A DNA stretch of 60,573 nucleotides. Origin: a virus. Where the stretch lies: IMG/VR virus record IMGVR_UViG_3300042889_001694, positions 1 through 60,573 of that record; one strand, 5' to 3'. Below the pieces are notes generated by a model, which was not told the DNA's origin, searched no databases, and was given only the letters and a program-made list of their open reading frames with translations. This document shows positions 1 through 8,184 of the stretch, one piece after another (the first letter of the stretch is position 1; every line of letters starts with the position of its first letter). Made by a program: the position numbers and the translations under genes.

Positions 1-1
1 A

Positions 2-439
2 CAAGGCCGCAAATTAATTAAGATTTTTAACGAATCGGCTGCCATTGGGTTCTTGCCGCCCTTGAGAGATGCCATGTACTATGTCAAGCGACTGCACGAA
101 GAACACGGATATGTATTTCACTGTATTACCAGTCTAAGTCTTGATCCCAATGCACAAAAACTTCGCAGTATGAATCTTGACAAACTGTTTGGCAGCACTG
201 TGTTTGAAAAAATTGTGTGCTTGGATACCGGAGCTGACAAAGATCAGGCACTGGAACCCTACAAGGACAGTGGATGTTTCTGGGTTGAAGACAAGCCTGA
301 AAACGCTGAAACTGGATTCCGTCTGGGATTGCGTAGCATACTCGTGGAGCATGGGCATAATATGACTCATGCCCATGCTGGAATTCCAATTGTTAAAAAT
401 TGGAAAGAGATCTACGATATAGTTGTATCAGCTGGTTAA
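2..439 (+). CDS. HAD-like hydrolase, 5' truncated by window edge
   Basis: The reading frame is open from the first bases of the window, so the true start lies upstream; 145 residues are visible. The fragment has the look of the C-terminal part of a HAD-fold phosphatase: a helix-rich cap region (LRDAMYYVKRLHEEHGY), a strand ending in threonine-serine (CITSLS) as in HAD motif II, and an acidic motif IV-like strand (CFWVEDKPENAETG) followed by a glycine-rich turn. The N-terminal DxD nucleophile motif would be outside the window. HAD phosphatases remove phosphate from nucleotides or sugars; the substrate cannot be told here. Its end overlaps by four bases the end of the convergent phoH gene. An internal TTG at 53 is probably not the start because coding continues upstream in frame. 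Confidence 0.6.
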   Translation, partial: QGRKLIKIFNESAAIGFLPPLRDAMYYVKRLHEEHGYVFHCITSLSLDPNAQKLRSMNLDKLFGSTVFEKIVCLDTGADKDQALEPYKDSGCFWVEDKPENAETGFRLGLRSILVEHGHNMTHAHAGIPIVKNWKEIYDIVVSAG

Positions 440-1179
440 CTCCCGTATAGTTTTAGTACTGATGCAATAATGGGGTGACGTTGAACATCGCGGGCACCTA
501 ATTCACATACTTGTAGGCCGGGATACCCATGTGCATTCAATCTTGCACAGAGATCCAGCAAGCCGTTGTTGACTGATGTTCGATCCGTTTGCTCAACGTC
601 ACCCGTTACTACTATCTTGCTGCCAACGCCAATGCGTGTCAGCAACATCTTGAGTTGGTTTGGTGTGGCATTTTGCATTTCGTCAGCTACAATAAAAGCA
701 TTTTTAAATGTACGACCTCGCATGAATGCCAATGGGGAAATTTCAATGACTTCGTCTTCAATTAATCTAACTACGTCACGTGGATTATAAAACTCCTTGA
801 TAATATCTAATAACGGACGAGTCCAAGGTTCCATCTTTTGATTGAGTGTGCCTGGTAAGAATCCATGCTTCTCATCTTCCACACCCACTGCTGGGCGAGT
901 AAGAATAATCTTTTGACACTTGTTGGCTCGTAATGCTTGTAATGCTGCCAGTGTTGCCAGATAGCTTTTACCAGTACCTGCTGGTCCCACTGCAACTGTG
1001 ATACAAGTGGCAGGGTCTAGTAGGCTTAGTATTAGCTTTTCCTGTGCTAGGCTCTTGGGTCTAAGTTCAATTTGTCGGGTATGTTGTTTTGATGCTTTCC
1101 TAAAATCAATTGTGTTTTCAATTTCGACTTCTTGATGTAGTCGTCTATTTTGCGCTTTAGTACCACGTGCTCGACTCAA
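436..1179 (-). CDS. phoH: PhoH-like ATPase
   Basis: PhoH-family P-loop ATPase of 247 residues, common in T4-like phages. Visible motifs are the Walker A loop GPAGTGKS, the following TRPAVGVEDEKHGFLPG segment typical of PhoH, a Walker B strand ending in VADEMQN, and a sensor-like VVTGDVEQTD. The family has been tied to RNA metabolism and phosphate stress, but its phage role is unresolved. I choose a TTG start at 1179 because AGGAG lies about eight bases upstream and the protein then begins MSRARGTKAQ. The frame stays open to a possible start at 1302, but the extra 41 residues look hydrophobic and unlike PhoH. It is transcribed leftward, divergent from the gene at 1345. Confidence 0.9.
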   Translation of the reverse strand: MSRARGTKAQNRRLHQEVEIENTIDFRKASKQHTRQIELRPKSLAQEKLILSLLDPATCITVAVGPAGTGKSYLATLAALQALRANKCQKIILTRPAVGVEDEKHGFLPGTLNQKMEPWTRPLLDIIKEFYNPRDVVRLIEDEVIEISPLAFMRGRTFKNAFIVADEMQNATPNQLKMLLTRIGVGSKIVVTGDVEQTDRTSVNNGLLDLCARLNAHGYPGLQVCELGARDVQRHPIIASVLKLYGS

Positions 1180-1331
1180 ATTAGATTCTCCTATAAAGGG
1201 GTTGTTCGCTACCCACAGATATTTAAACCCAAACACCAGAGCAATTAAACATACTGTATTTCGGAAAAATTCGGTATAAGTATTAGGCTCCAAGGGCAAC
1301 AACTACAATAAACTGTTTGATCTCCCATCAA

Positions 1332-1339
1332 CATAAATA
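1332..1339 (+). promoter_or_regulatory. T4-type late promoter motif CATAAATA
   Basis: CATAAATA matches the T4 late -10 consensus TATAAATA at seven of eight positions and ends five bases before the ATG at 1345. No Shine-Dalgarno fits in between, so a transcript starting about six bases after the motif would be leaderless. Confidence 0.5.
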
Positions 1340-1344
1340 ACAAC

Positions 1345-1908
1345 ATGGACAAAGACATATTCCGCAATCACGAAGACTACTGGTTAGTTGCCGAACAAAT
1401 CCGCGATCTATATCTCAGCGAAGGCAGTATCCTTAGTTTGCTGGATTTTGAACGTGTGCTTGACGAACTAGATTTATACGCATTTAAAAACTGGCAACTG
1501 GGCGAACTAGTTTCAGGACCCAAAATTGGACGCTACAAGATTGCTTGTATATTCATGTGGCCTGAAAAACTCATGCCTGATCCGCGTGGCGCCAAACGTT
1601 TGTTGCCGTTTGATTGCGAAGTTAGATACAAGAAAACCACAATCAAGATACCAGTAAAAATTGAAGAGCCTGACGATTATATCCCTGGCACACACAAAGC
1701 TCGTTTGATCAAGAAGCCAGTGTGGCTGGTGGAAATTGTCATTCCCAAGAGTCTGATTTCAGATATACGCACAGGCAGTGTGGAGTTGGAAGATGAAAGA
1801 ATTGATCTTGAGGATCTTGATTCAGCGTATGAGGAAGATCTAGATCAACAAGAATTTAGAAATGATAGCGAGCAACCAAATGAACAACCATCAGCCCCAG
1901 CTGCTTAA
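1345..1908 (+). CDS. Conserved phage protein of unknown function
   Basis: A 187-residue acidic protein I do not recognise with confidence. It has a globular N-terminal two thirds with alternating strands (for example KIACIFMWPEKLMPD and KKPVWLVEIVIPKSLI) and a low-complexity tail of Asp, Glu, Gln and Pro from about residue 150. There is no signal peptide or membrane segment. It is followed by and overlaps the gene at 1880, with which it probably forms a two-gene unit. The start ATG sits five bases after a late-promoter motif with no ribosome-binding site, suggesting late expression from a leaderless message. A late, possibly virion-related role is inference from that promoter only. Confidence 0.7.
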   Translation: MDKDIFRNHEDYWLVAEQIRDLYLSEGSILSLLDFERVLDELDLYAFKNWQLGELVSGPKIGRYKIACIFMWPEKLMPDPRGAKRLLPFDCEVRYKKTTIKIPVKIEEPDDYIPGTHKARLIKKPVWLVEIVIPKSLISDIRTGSVELEDERIDLEDLDSAYEEDLDQQEFRNDSEQPNEQPSAPAA

Positions 1909-2428
1909 TGAAGCACTAGAATACCAGGACCTTGTGGGCATGATGAAACCACGTGTGCATGTGGACGAATTTGCCAGCAAGATGGGCGATGATGATGACA
2001 TCATTGTTATCAGTTTCTTTGTACGTAGCAAAGAAGCCGCACGTGATCTAGTGAACTGGTTTGAAAAAGGCTACGATTTTGTAATGGATGCTGACCAAAG
2101 CCCAGGCGAAATCCGTCCAGGACGATATCTAGTGTATGTGGAACTGCGCAGACGTAGTTCAGCAGGTACCTGGGTGGCTGACATGATTGACGATCTTGGC
2201 ACACTGACTGAATACGAGCCCAAGGACTGGACTCTAAGTTACGAGCGCAAGGACTATCCGTTTAGCAAAGAAGAATTTGATCGATTGGTACCATTGAGTC
2301 CAAAAGACTATCGCAAGGTAAAAGAAACAGGACTAAACGAAATGCGTATTGCGTCGGGTCTTGAGCCTGTGCAAATCTACAAGCCCACAAAAGACCTACG
2401 TCAACTACAGGCCGCAGCCGGCATCTAA
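1880..2428 (+). CDS. Conserved phage protein of unknown function
   Basis: A 182-residue soluble protein resembling a family widespread in T4-like marine phages whose role is unknown to me. Key segments are VDEFASKMGDDDDIIVISFFV, a helix RSKEAARDLVNWFEKGYDFV, and SPGEIRPGRYLVYVELRRRS, which suggest an alpha/beta fold. The start at 1880 gives MNNHQPQLL; an in-frame ATG at 1862 is possible. The gene overlaps the end of the upstream gene by 29 bases, and its last 24 bases overlap the end of the convergent SGNH gene at 2405. Translational coupling with the 1345 gene is likely. Confidence 0.72.
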   Translation: MNNHQPQLLNEALEYQDLVGMMKPRVHVDEFASKMGDDDDIIVISFFVRSKEAARDLVNWFEKGYDFVMDADQSPGEIRPGRYLVYVELRRRSSAGTWVADMIDDLGTLTEYEPKDWTLSYERKDYPFSKEEFDRLVPLSPKDYRKVKETGLNEMRIASGLEPVQIYKPTKDLRQLQAAAGI

Positions 2429-3082
2429 TGCCAGTCGTGCGCGGGGCAGTATAACGTCAACTGCTGCCTGGTGCGCTGCATCTAACGGGTGAGATCCTGC
2501 ACCAATCTCAAATCCATGATATCTAGCCCAGTCTAAAAAGGTCCGCCCTTCAAAGTCGCACAAGTACGGTTGTACTAGTTGTTGAAGAAATCTAACACTG
2601 TGTGGGGCATGCCAGGTGGTATTCATCATGAGTGAATCCATGTAGGTCATGACAAATGGTTGTTTGTGTTGGGTAAGAATATCCACCGCAGATTTAACAC
2701 ACATCAAACTGGTGAATTTATCATGCAGATCTGACTGCACATGCTGGTAGTAGGCCCGGGCTGTTGTGCTTGAGTCACTTGGTACAATTGTGCCCCATTC
2801 GTCAGCCATGCAGGTGGGAGTGGGATTTCCATAGTCAAACCGATCAATCCAGGTCCACCCAATCACGTACAGTGTGGGTATGCCCAGACTCAGTTCTGAT
2901 ATCACACGTTCAAGTATGCGCAGATTGCCCGCTCCACCTTGACCGCGTCCATGATGTTCCAAGCCCAGTTGTTGCGACAACAATGCTGGCCAGGTCAGTT
3001 CACTGGGTTTGCCACCGGGTCCGGCATCATCAGAAAGTTCTGTTCCAAATATAAAACTGCAACCAAAACTCTTGAGTATCAT
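2405..3082 (-). CDS. SGNH/GDSL hydrolase-like protein
   Basis: A 225-residue protein with SGNH hydrolase features: block I GCSFIFG with the candidate nucleophile Ser9 near the N-terminus, a GQGGAGN segment (block II/III-like) around residue 50, and a C-terminal SHPLDAAH with Asp-x-x-His spacing typical of the catalytic pair. SGNH enzymes hydrolyse esters, often acetyl groups on sugars; the substrate is unknown. Its ATG overlaps the stop of the upstream leftward methyltransferase gene (ATGA, 3079-3082), so the two are probably translationally coupled. It is one of at least five SGNH-like proteins in this window. Confidence 0.72.
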   Translation of the reverse strand: MILKSFGCSFIFGTELSDDAGPGGKPSELTWPALLSQQLGLEHHGRGQGGAGNLRILERVISELSLGIPTLYVIGWTWIDRFDYGNPTPTCMADEWGTIVPSDSSTTARAYYQHVQSDLHDKFTSLMCVKSAVDILTQHKQPFVMTYMDSLMMNTTWHAPHSVRFLQQLVQPYLCDFEGRTFLDWARYHGFEIGAGSHPLDAAHQAAVDVILPRARLALDAGCGL

Positions 3083-3810
3083 TTGATATTTTTTGTGTAC
3101 ACAAAATACAACCGATCATTGGCATCACGCTTGAATGTGTTAAGCACAAGATTGTATTTTTCAGCAAACTCTTTGACCACTTCAAATGTCCAAGGAAAAA
3201 TATCCACATAAGGACCTGTTTTGTGTGTGATACCAGGGTTGGCCCGCAGATAGAATTTGCCACCAGGAGTCAACAGATCCACGCACTTGGCAAAACGACC
3301 TTCAATCTCGTCCCGGCTGTTGAAATTGATACTGCCCAACGCAATGATCACATCATGATTGCCCACATAGTCCAAGACATCAACCATGTAATCGGCACAG
3401 TTGTTGTAGGGATCAATGCCCACTAAGTTATCAATTCGTCCCTTGAAGGGGTGATAACCACAGCCCACATCCAACACGCTCTTGGGATTCAGTGCATTGA
3501 TCTCATCAACCAGTTGCCAGCCAGTGTAGTCGTAGTCGCCGGTGCGTGGTTTCCAAATTTCGCCAAAAAAGCGATTGATATAACGCTCACTCAAGTCACT
3601 GGTGATTTCTTGCAACGTACCGCGATATTCGCAGGGCAAGCTCAGTTCAACTTCTACTGCGTCTTTGAATTTGCGATAACGAACCGGCGTCCAAGGCAGT
3701 TGATCAACCACTGTGGTGGCTGTTAAGTTCTCTCGAACATGTTGATATTTGGGCAGGGCAAAAGCCTGATTTAAATTTTTCAACAATAGGTTAAAAATTT
3801 TGGTATTCAT
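3079..3810 (-). CDS. Class I SAM-dependent methyltransferase
   Basis: A 243-residue protein with a clear class I methyltransferase core: motif I VLDVGCGYHPF for S-adenosylmethionine binding, an acidic residue after the next strand (VGIDPYNN), a motif IV-like strand (DVIIALGSINF), and a post-core LTPGGKFYLRANPG segment. The substrate is not evident. I place the start at the ATG at 3810 (MNTKIFNLL); the frame could begin at 3864, but the extra 18 residues are unconvincing. It is first in a leftward pair with the SGNH gene at 2405. The 113-base gap to the divergent gene at 3924 is AT-rich and holds no clear promoter. Confidence 0.82.
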   Translation of the reverse strand: MNTKIFNLLLKNLNQAFALPKYQHVRENLTATTVVDQLPWTPVRYRKFKDAVEVELSLPCEYRGTLQEITSDLSERYINRFFGEIWKPRTGDYDYTGWQLVDEINALNPKSVLDVGCGYHPFKGRIDNLVGIDPYNNCADYMVDVLDYVGNHDVIIALGSINFNSRDEIEGRFAKCVDLLTPGGKFYLRANPGITHKTGPYVDIFPWTFEVVKEFAEKYNLVLNTFKRDANDRLYFVYTKNIK

Positions 3811-3923
3811 AAAGTTTTTTCTTTGGGATAAATAAAAATACAAGCACATTAGATTTTTTATCAACTCTGACAGAAAATTTTATCGGTGTCTTGTTTTAAG
3901 TTAAGTATATTTAAGGAGAAAGC

Positions 3924-4622
3924 ATGCTTACGTCAAAAAAATTCGTCGCCAAACTCATTGCCGACAACCAAGCTCTGTTTCAAGCCAGCCAGCACAATGT
4001 CAAGGCCTACTTTGATTCAAAGCCAGCACAACAAGAGTTAGTTGACCACTTTATTGGTCGCATGGTTAACGAGCGCATGAACATGGTTGAAATCAGCCGT
4101 GCCATTGCTGAAATGCCAGCCGACGCAGATCCAGTTGAACTGCAACTGTTGGCTCAACAAGCACATGATGAAGCTGTGCACTTCCGTTTGGTCAAGGAAG
4201 TTATTGAGCACATTCAAGGTGCCCCAGTTGATGTTGAAGCTGCCATTGCTGCCGAAGCTGCCAAGCCCACTGCCAAAGGTGCTGGTTTGTTGGCCAAGTA
4301 TGGCGCTGAAACAGATCCTGCTGCTCTGGCAGCATATCAATTGGTTGCTGAAGGCCGTGCTGAAGCTGTGTGGAATACCATGGCTGACTGCATTGAGGAT
4401 GCCTTTATTTCCGGCGCTTATCGCAAGATTGCCCGAGACGAAGGCTTCCACAGCAACATCGGTGCTCGTGCACTGGAGAAGTTTGTGGGCACAGCACAAG
4501 AGCAAGCTCGTATTGAGACTCTTGTGACAGCCATGCGTAAAGACTTGTATGAAATTTCATGTCGCAACACAGTTGCAGCTGAATCGGGTCGTGAACTTGT
4601 GGCCAACGCTTACGGGTGGTAA
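3924..4622 (+). CDS. Ferritin-like diiron protein
   Basis: A 232-residue, almost wholly alpha-helical protein resembling ferritin-like diiron proteins. Candidate metal ligands lie in HDEAVHF (E-x-x-H) around residue 79, in EGRAEAVW around residue 145, and in a second E-x-x-H, DEGFHS, around residue 174, consistent with a four-helix bundle carrying two E-x-x-H motifs. Such proteins act as oxygenases, oxidases or iron stores; which applies here is unknown. AAGGAG lies seven bases before the ATG, a strong ribosome-binding site. It heads a rightward run of tightly spaced genes to about 10.9 kb and is followed after three bases by a glutamine amidotransferase gene. Confidence 0.65.
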   Translation: MLTSKKFVAKLIADNQALFQASQHNVKAYFDSKPAQQELVDHFIGRMVNERMNMVEISRAIAEMPADADPVELQLLAQQAHDEAVHFRLVKEVIEHIQGAPVDVEAAIAAEAAKPTAKGAGLLAKYGAETDPAALAAYQLVAEGRAEAVWNTMADCIEDAFISGAYRKIARDEGFHSNIGARALEKFVGTAQEQARIETLVTAMRKDLYEISCRNTVAAESGRELVANAYGW

Positions 4623-4625
4623 TTT

Positions 4626-5189
4626 ATGATTATAGGACTCAGTCAACGAATCCTATTCCATAAAGGAAGAGCGTATGATTCTATCGAGCACGGGTGGTAT
4701 CAGTTCTTGGCAGGGCATACGCTCTTTTATCTTCCCAACACGTTGAGTCTAGATTTTGATTCAATTGCGGATCACCTGGATTCATTTGTGATAACCGGCG
4801 GTGATGACAGCGCACTGCGTAGAACTGTTGAAACCAAGTTGGCCTCGGCCATGATGCAACGCAATAAACCTGTAGTGGGCATTTGTCATGGGGCATTTTT
4901 GCTTTCAGACTTATTGGGTGGCACCATTGAGGATGTGGATGCACACAGCGACACTGAACACCCGGTGTTTTACTTTGGTGAAATCAAAGGCGTCAACAGC
5001 TTTCATAATTTGGGCATTGCAAAATTGCACAGTACAGGTACTGTGTTGTGCACAGACGAACTGGGACATGTGGAAGCCTGGATCGATGGCAAGCTGGCTG
5101 GAGTAGTCTGGCATCCTGAACGCATGGACAATCCCTGGTTACCAGACGAAATACACAATTTATTATTTGAAGGAAAAAATGAAAGATAA
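4626..5189 (+). CDS. Class I glutamine amidotransferase-like protein
   Basis: A 187-residue protein with the class I glutamine amidotransferase (GATase) fold. The nucleophile elbow is GICHGAFLL, with Cys about residue 87; the catalytic His and Glu are in VWHPERMD near residue 160; and FVITGGDD is the usual strand before the oxyanion region. These enzymes release ammonia from glutamine for a partner synthase, or act as gamma-glutamyl hydrolases like PuuD. No synthase partner is adjacent, so the reaction is open. The gene overlaps the next by 11 bases. Confidence 0.8.
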   Translation: MIIGLSQRILFHKGRAYDSIEHGWYQFLAGHTLFYLPNTLSLDFDSIADHLDSFVITGGDDSALRRTVETKLASAMMQRNKPVVGICHGAFLLSDLLGGTIEDVDAHSDTEHPVFYFGEIKGVNSFHNLGIAKLHSTGTVLCTDELGHVEAWIDGKLAGVVWHPERMDNPWLPDEIHNLLFEGKNER

Positions 5190-5841
5190 ACATCTATTGA
5201 TCATTACAGGACCACAAGGTTCGGGTAATCATTTCTTTAGTCGTATTCTAAGCCAGCACCCCGAAGTAGAGGGCTGGGAAGATCTCAAAAAAGAATACTG
5301 GATTCCCAGCGATCAGGAACCATTTGCAGAGTACTGGGCCAATCCAGAATTGTTGACTGCTGACAAGTTTGCCAATAGTGACTACTTCTTGGCCAATGTC
5401 AGTTGTCCAGTTTATATTAACGGTGTACGACAGTTCAGCAAGATCCGTGAAGTAGCTGATCGTGCAGCCGAACTTGGAGTGCGTGTGACAATTGGCATTA
5501 TTGTAAGAGACAAAAACATCAACATGGTGCAACATCAGCGACTGATGAACGGATACACATCCTTGCCCGAAGCACAAGAGTACTATTACAACAACATATT
5601 GACCAGCGATCATGCTGTGCATTTTGTTGATCACGAGGCATTTTTTTTGCACGGCAAACATTATCTAAAATGGTTGAGCCGGATACTGGACTTTCCCATT
5701 GCCTGGGACAGCGACAGCATATATGATTTTATTGAAAAAGATGCCAATCACAAATATGTGTCGCCAATTGAATCACACTGGCTAGATGAACACATTCGCG
5801 CAGGGCGCAAACCATTCAAAGAAAGAGGAATTGAAAAATGA
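5179..5841 (+). CDS. Sulfotransferase-like P-loop protein
   Basis: A 220-residue protein with an N-terminal phosphate-binding loop GPQGSGNHFF (residues about 9-18), like the PAPS 5'-phosphosulfate loop of sulfotransferases, and a later strand with arginine (GIIVRDKNINMV) in the place of the 3'-phosphate-binding segment. It is one of several such proteins here. The start is the ATG at 5179, preceded by GAAGGAA; an upstream in-frame TTG at 5167 is less likely. It overlaps both neighbours (11 and 4 bases), so it sits inside an operon. Donor and acceptor are unknown; a generic P-loop kinase is the alternative. Confidence 0.6.
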   Translation: MKDKHLLIITGPQGSGNHFFSRILSQHPEVEGWEDLKKEYWIPSDQEPFAEYWANPELLTADKFANSDYFLANVSCPVYINGVRQFSKIREVADRAAELGVRVTIGIIVRDKNINMVQHQRLMNGYTSLPEAQEYYYNNILTSDHAVHFVDHEAFFLHGKHYLKWLSRILDFPIAWDSDSIYDFIEKDANHKYVSPIESHWLDEHIRAGRKPFKERGIEK

Positions 5842-6818
5842 AAAAATTATTAGCAACACTATTGATATTAGCCAGCATGGCTGCTCATGCCTGGGAACCC
5901 ACAAAGCCTGTTACAGTTGTTGTGGGCAACACACCCGGTGCTGGAAATGAAATTGCCTTTAGAAAACTGGCAGAAATTGTGCAAAGGTCCAACCCTAAAT
6001 TCACCTATGTTGTACAGAATATTCCCGGTGCCGACTCAGTCATTGCCAACAACCGAGTGTTGGAAGCACCCAATGATGGCTACACCATCAACTTGCCCAG
6101 TCACATGAGTTCGTATGTTACCAACGACATCTGGCAAAAAGACATTAAAAAATACAACTATGACTCATTTGTTGATGTGTTGACCATGGGCAAGAGTCCA
6201 CTGGTGTTGGTGGCACACCCTAGCAGTGCAGTCAATACTCCGCAGGATTTTGTCAAGCTAATCTCCACAACTACTAAACCTATTAATGTGGGCACAGGCG
6301 GTGGCGCACATCGGACTGCTTATGAATTTTTAATGGAAAAAGGTCGTGGTAATCGTGACTTGGTTAAACCTGTCAGATTCAATGGTCCACTACCAACTGT
6401 CACAAGTGTGGCTTCATTTCAGCCGGGACAAGCTGGAACTGAGTTTGGTATCATGCCCATTGCGGTGGCCAAACCCCTGGTGGATGCTGGCAAAGTCAAG
6501 CCCATTGGATTCACGGGCACACAACGCATGCCGCAGTTTCCCAATGTTCCGTTGCTGCGTGATGTGGCCCCAGGCATCAATGTGTATGCTGCCTGGAGTA
6601 TTCAGTTGCCACCCAATACCAATCGAGAAATTGTGGCATGGTATCAACGGAACTTTAGTGCCGCAGTGCGCAGTCGAGAATATGCAGAATGGCGGGAAAG
6701 CCAAGTGGTATTTTATGTAGAAGATGAATTAAATCCAGCAGGACTAAAGCGTCACATGGATGAATTACGTGCCACATTTATTCCTGTGTTGAGTAAAATT
6801 GATTTAAATAAAGAATGA
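5838..6818 (+). CDS. Bug/TctC-family periplasmic solute-binding protein
   Basis: A 326-residue protein with an N-terminal signal peptide (Lys-Lys, hydrophobic core, likely cut after AHA near residue 18) followed by a Bug/TctC receptor fold. Recognisable family features are KPVTVVVGNTPGAGNE, a stretch on unbound ligands (VQNIPGADSVIANN), NVGTGGGAH, and KPIGFTGTQRMPQFPNVPLL. In bacteria these bind small carboxylates in the periplasm for tripartite tricarboxylate transport. No membrane components (TctA, TctB) are in the window, so it would have to use the host transporter or act as a decoy or sensor. ATGA overlaps on both sides place it in an operon between two sulfotransferase-like genes. Very unusual cargo for a phage and probably acquired from a host. 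Confidence 0.88.
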   Translation: MKKLLATLLILASMAAHAWEPTKPVTVVVGNTPGAGNEIAFRKLAEIVQRSNPKFTYVVQNIPGADSVIANNRVLEAPNDGYTINLPSHMSSYVTNDIWQKDIKKYNYDSFVDVLTMGKSPLVLVAHPSSAVNTPQDFVKLISTTTKPINVGTGGGAHRTAYEFLMEKGRGNRDLVKPVRFNGPLPTVTSVASFQPGQAGTEFGIMPIAVAKPLVDAGKVKPIGFTGTQRMPQFPNVPLLRDVAPGINVYAAWSIQLPPNTNREIVAWYQRNFSAAVRSREYAEWRESQVVFYVEDELNPAGLKRHMDELRATFIPVLSKIDLNKE

Positions 6819-7450
6819 AATATATCTTTGTAGCCGGCGCACCGGGCTCAAAATGGAGCAGTGTGGTCAAGAATATCTATCACAGTGCCAGCATTGATCG
6901 TAGTGATTATCGCGACGAGTGGACTTACTATCATGATGCTGGCGGTGACATGGACCTGATGCACATGGGTGCGTACTTTGATCCTGGCATGACATGTGCT
7001 CTGCCAGAGTATTTTAATTCAATGACGAAATTTCAAGCAGAGCGTATTTTTGACCAGCCATTTGATTCAGCAGCCACTGGTGTGCGAATTATCAAAAGTC
7101 ATGTGTTTAGCTACAAAGAAAACATTGAGTTTCTCAAACGCAATTGGCCTGAGTGCCCTATTGTGTTGGTGTACAGGTCCGACGATGCTTGTCTAGGATG
7201 GTGGGTCAAATGCGGACATTTTGATATCACTTATCCCAGCTATCATATCTATTATAAAGATTTAAAAACCATGGCCAGCATCATCAAGCGGCAAAATCAA
7301 GGTATTCAAGACACCATATGGGACCACAAATCCACAAGGAAACAGCCTGTAACCAATCTTGAATTGTGTGATGCACTTGGTATACAATGGCCACACGGGG
7401 ATTATCAGCAGAACTACAGCAAAAACGACATAGAGGTAACAGTGATATGA
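6815..7450 (+). CDS. Sulfotransferase-like protein
   Basis: A 211-residue protein with a P-loop-like start (FVAGAPGSKWSSVV) matching the 5'-phosphosulfate loop of PAPS-dependent sulfotransferases, and a strand-arginine-serine-type segment IVLVYRSDDACLGWW matching the 3'-phosphate-binding region. RIIKSHVF resembles the catalytic strand, with His, found before that region. Acceptor unknown. It overlaps the Bug gene and the following oxygenase gene by four bases each. An APS kinase domain 1.4 kb downstream could supply PAPS; that link is inference. Confidence 0.7.
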   Translation: MKYIFVAGAPGSKWSSVVKNIYHSASIDRSDYRDEWTYYHDAGGDMDLMHMGAYFDPGMTCALPEYFNSMTKFQAERIFDQPFDSAATGVRIIKSHVFSYKENIEFLKRNWPECPIVLVYRSDDACLGWWVKCGHFDITYPSYHIYYKDLKTMASIIKRQNQGIQDTIWDHKSTRKQPVTNLELCDALGIQWPHGDYQQNYSKNDIEVTVI

Positions 7451-8109
7451 ACGAAACGAGACACAGCAGTTGGGACAAATTAAAAGAAAAAAGCACATAT
7501 CATTTTGATTCTACTAGGATAGATACCAAAAAAGATGTGATCATCTCACTGGGGCATATCAAGCCAGACTGGGATGATGAGTTGCAACAGATACTGGCAG
7601 AGTCAAAACCTGCCAACTGGGAAACACGTGGCTTCAAAGGCGAGGGTGTGTTTGTGCCCAAACCCGAACTTGAAGACGAAGAATATGATCTAGAGCGTGT
7701 GGGCATTGATCCCAAGGTGATCATTACAGATCTTGCCTGGCGACTGGGCCCCAAGTTACAAGCCATTAGTGATGCGTTTGCACTGGAAGATTGCATGGAA
7801 CGTATTCATGTGCAACGACCCGGACAGTTGTGGCACCGGCACATTGACAAATTGTACAAGTGGTTTCCCGAAGACCCTTCACGTGTGATGCGTGTGTTTA
7901 TTCAGCTCACAGCATGGCAACCAGGGCAGTTCTGGGAATACGGCAACCATCACTGGAATCAGTGGCAAGCTGGATCTGTCACAACATTTGACTGGCAGAA
8001 CTTGCCACACTCAACTGCCAACGCCGGACATCATGCCAGAGTGACTCTACAACTGACCGGCATTGTGACTGCTCAAACACAAGAATTCTTGGCCCACTTG
8101 CCTAGATGA
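7447..8109 (+). CDS. 2OG-Fe(II) oxygenase-like protein
   Basis: A 220-residue protein resembling small 2-oxoglutarate/Fe(II) dioxygenases of phages. The metal-binding H-x-D lies in WHRHIDKL near residue 135, followed by a beta-strand VFIQLTAWQPGQFWEYG, then WQAGSVTTFDWQNLPHSTAN carrying the distal His and a C-terminal Arg strand (HARVTLQLTG). The arrangement parallels the protein at 54340, with which it appears paralogous. Start ATG at 7447 overlaps the previous stop. Substrate unknown; prolyl or aspartyl hydroxylation is typical of the superfamily. Confidence 0.65.
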   Translation: MNETRHSSWDKLKEKSTYHFDSTRIDTKKDVIISLGHIKPDWDDELQQILAESKPANWETRGFKGEGVFVPKPELEDEEYDLERVGIDPKVIITDLAWRLGPKLQAISDAFALEDCMERIHVQRPGQLWHRHIDKLYKWFPEDPSRVMRVFIQLTAWQPGQFWEYGNHHWNQWQAGSVTTFDWQNLPHSTANAGHHARVTLQLTGIVTAQTQEFLAHLPR

Positions 8110-8168
8110 ACAAACGTCAATTACAACACCAAGCGGCTGTGATTGCCACAGCAAAAGATCAATTTTAA
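8106..8168 (+). CDS. Possible 20-residue peptide
   Basis: A 20-codon frame (MNKRQLQHQAAV...) whose ATG overlaps the preceding stop as ATGA, the coupling pattern used throughout this region. It fills the gap before the APS kinase gene at 8185. It is too short to judge by composition and could be chance. Confidence 0.25.
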   Translation: MNKRQLQHQAAVIATAKDQF

Positions 8169-8184
8169 ATTAAATGGAGTCATT

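Noticed and set aside
1180-1302. N-terminal extension of PhoH
   Set aside because: The added 41 residues are hydrophobic and not like the family, and AGGAG fits the TTG at 1179.
2764-3211. Rightward frames of 90-96 codons opposite the SGNH and methyltransferase genes
   Set aside because: They are antisense shadows of two genes with clear motifs and have no ribosome-binding sites.
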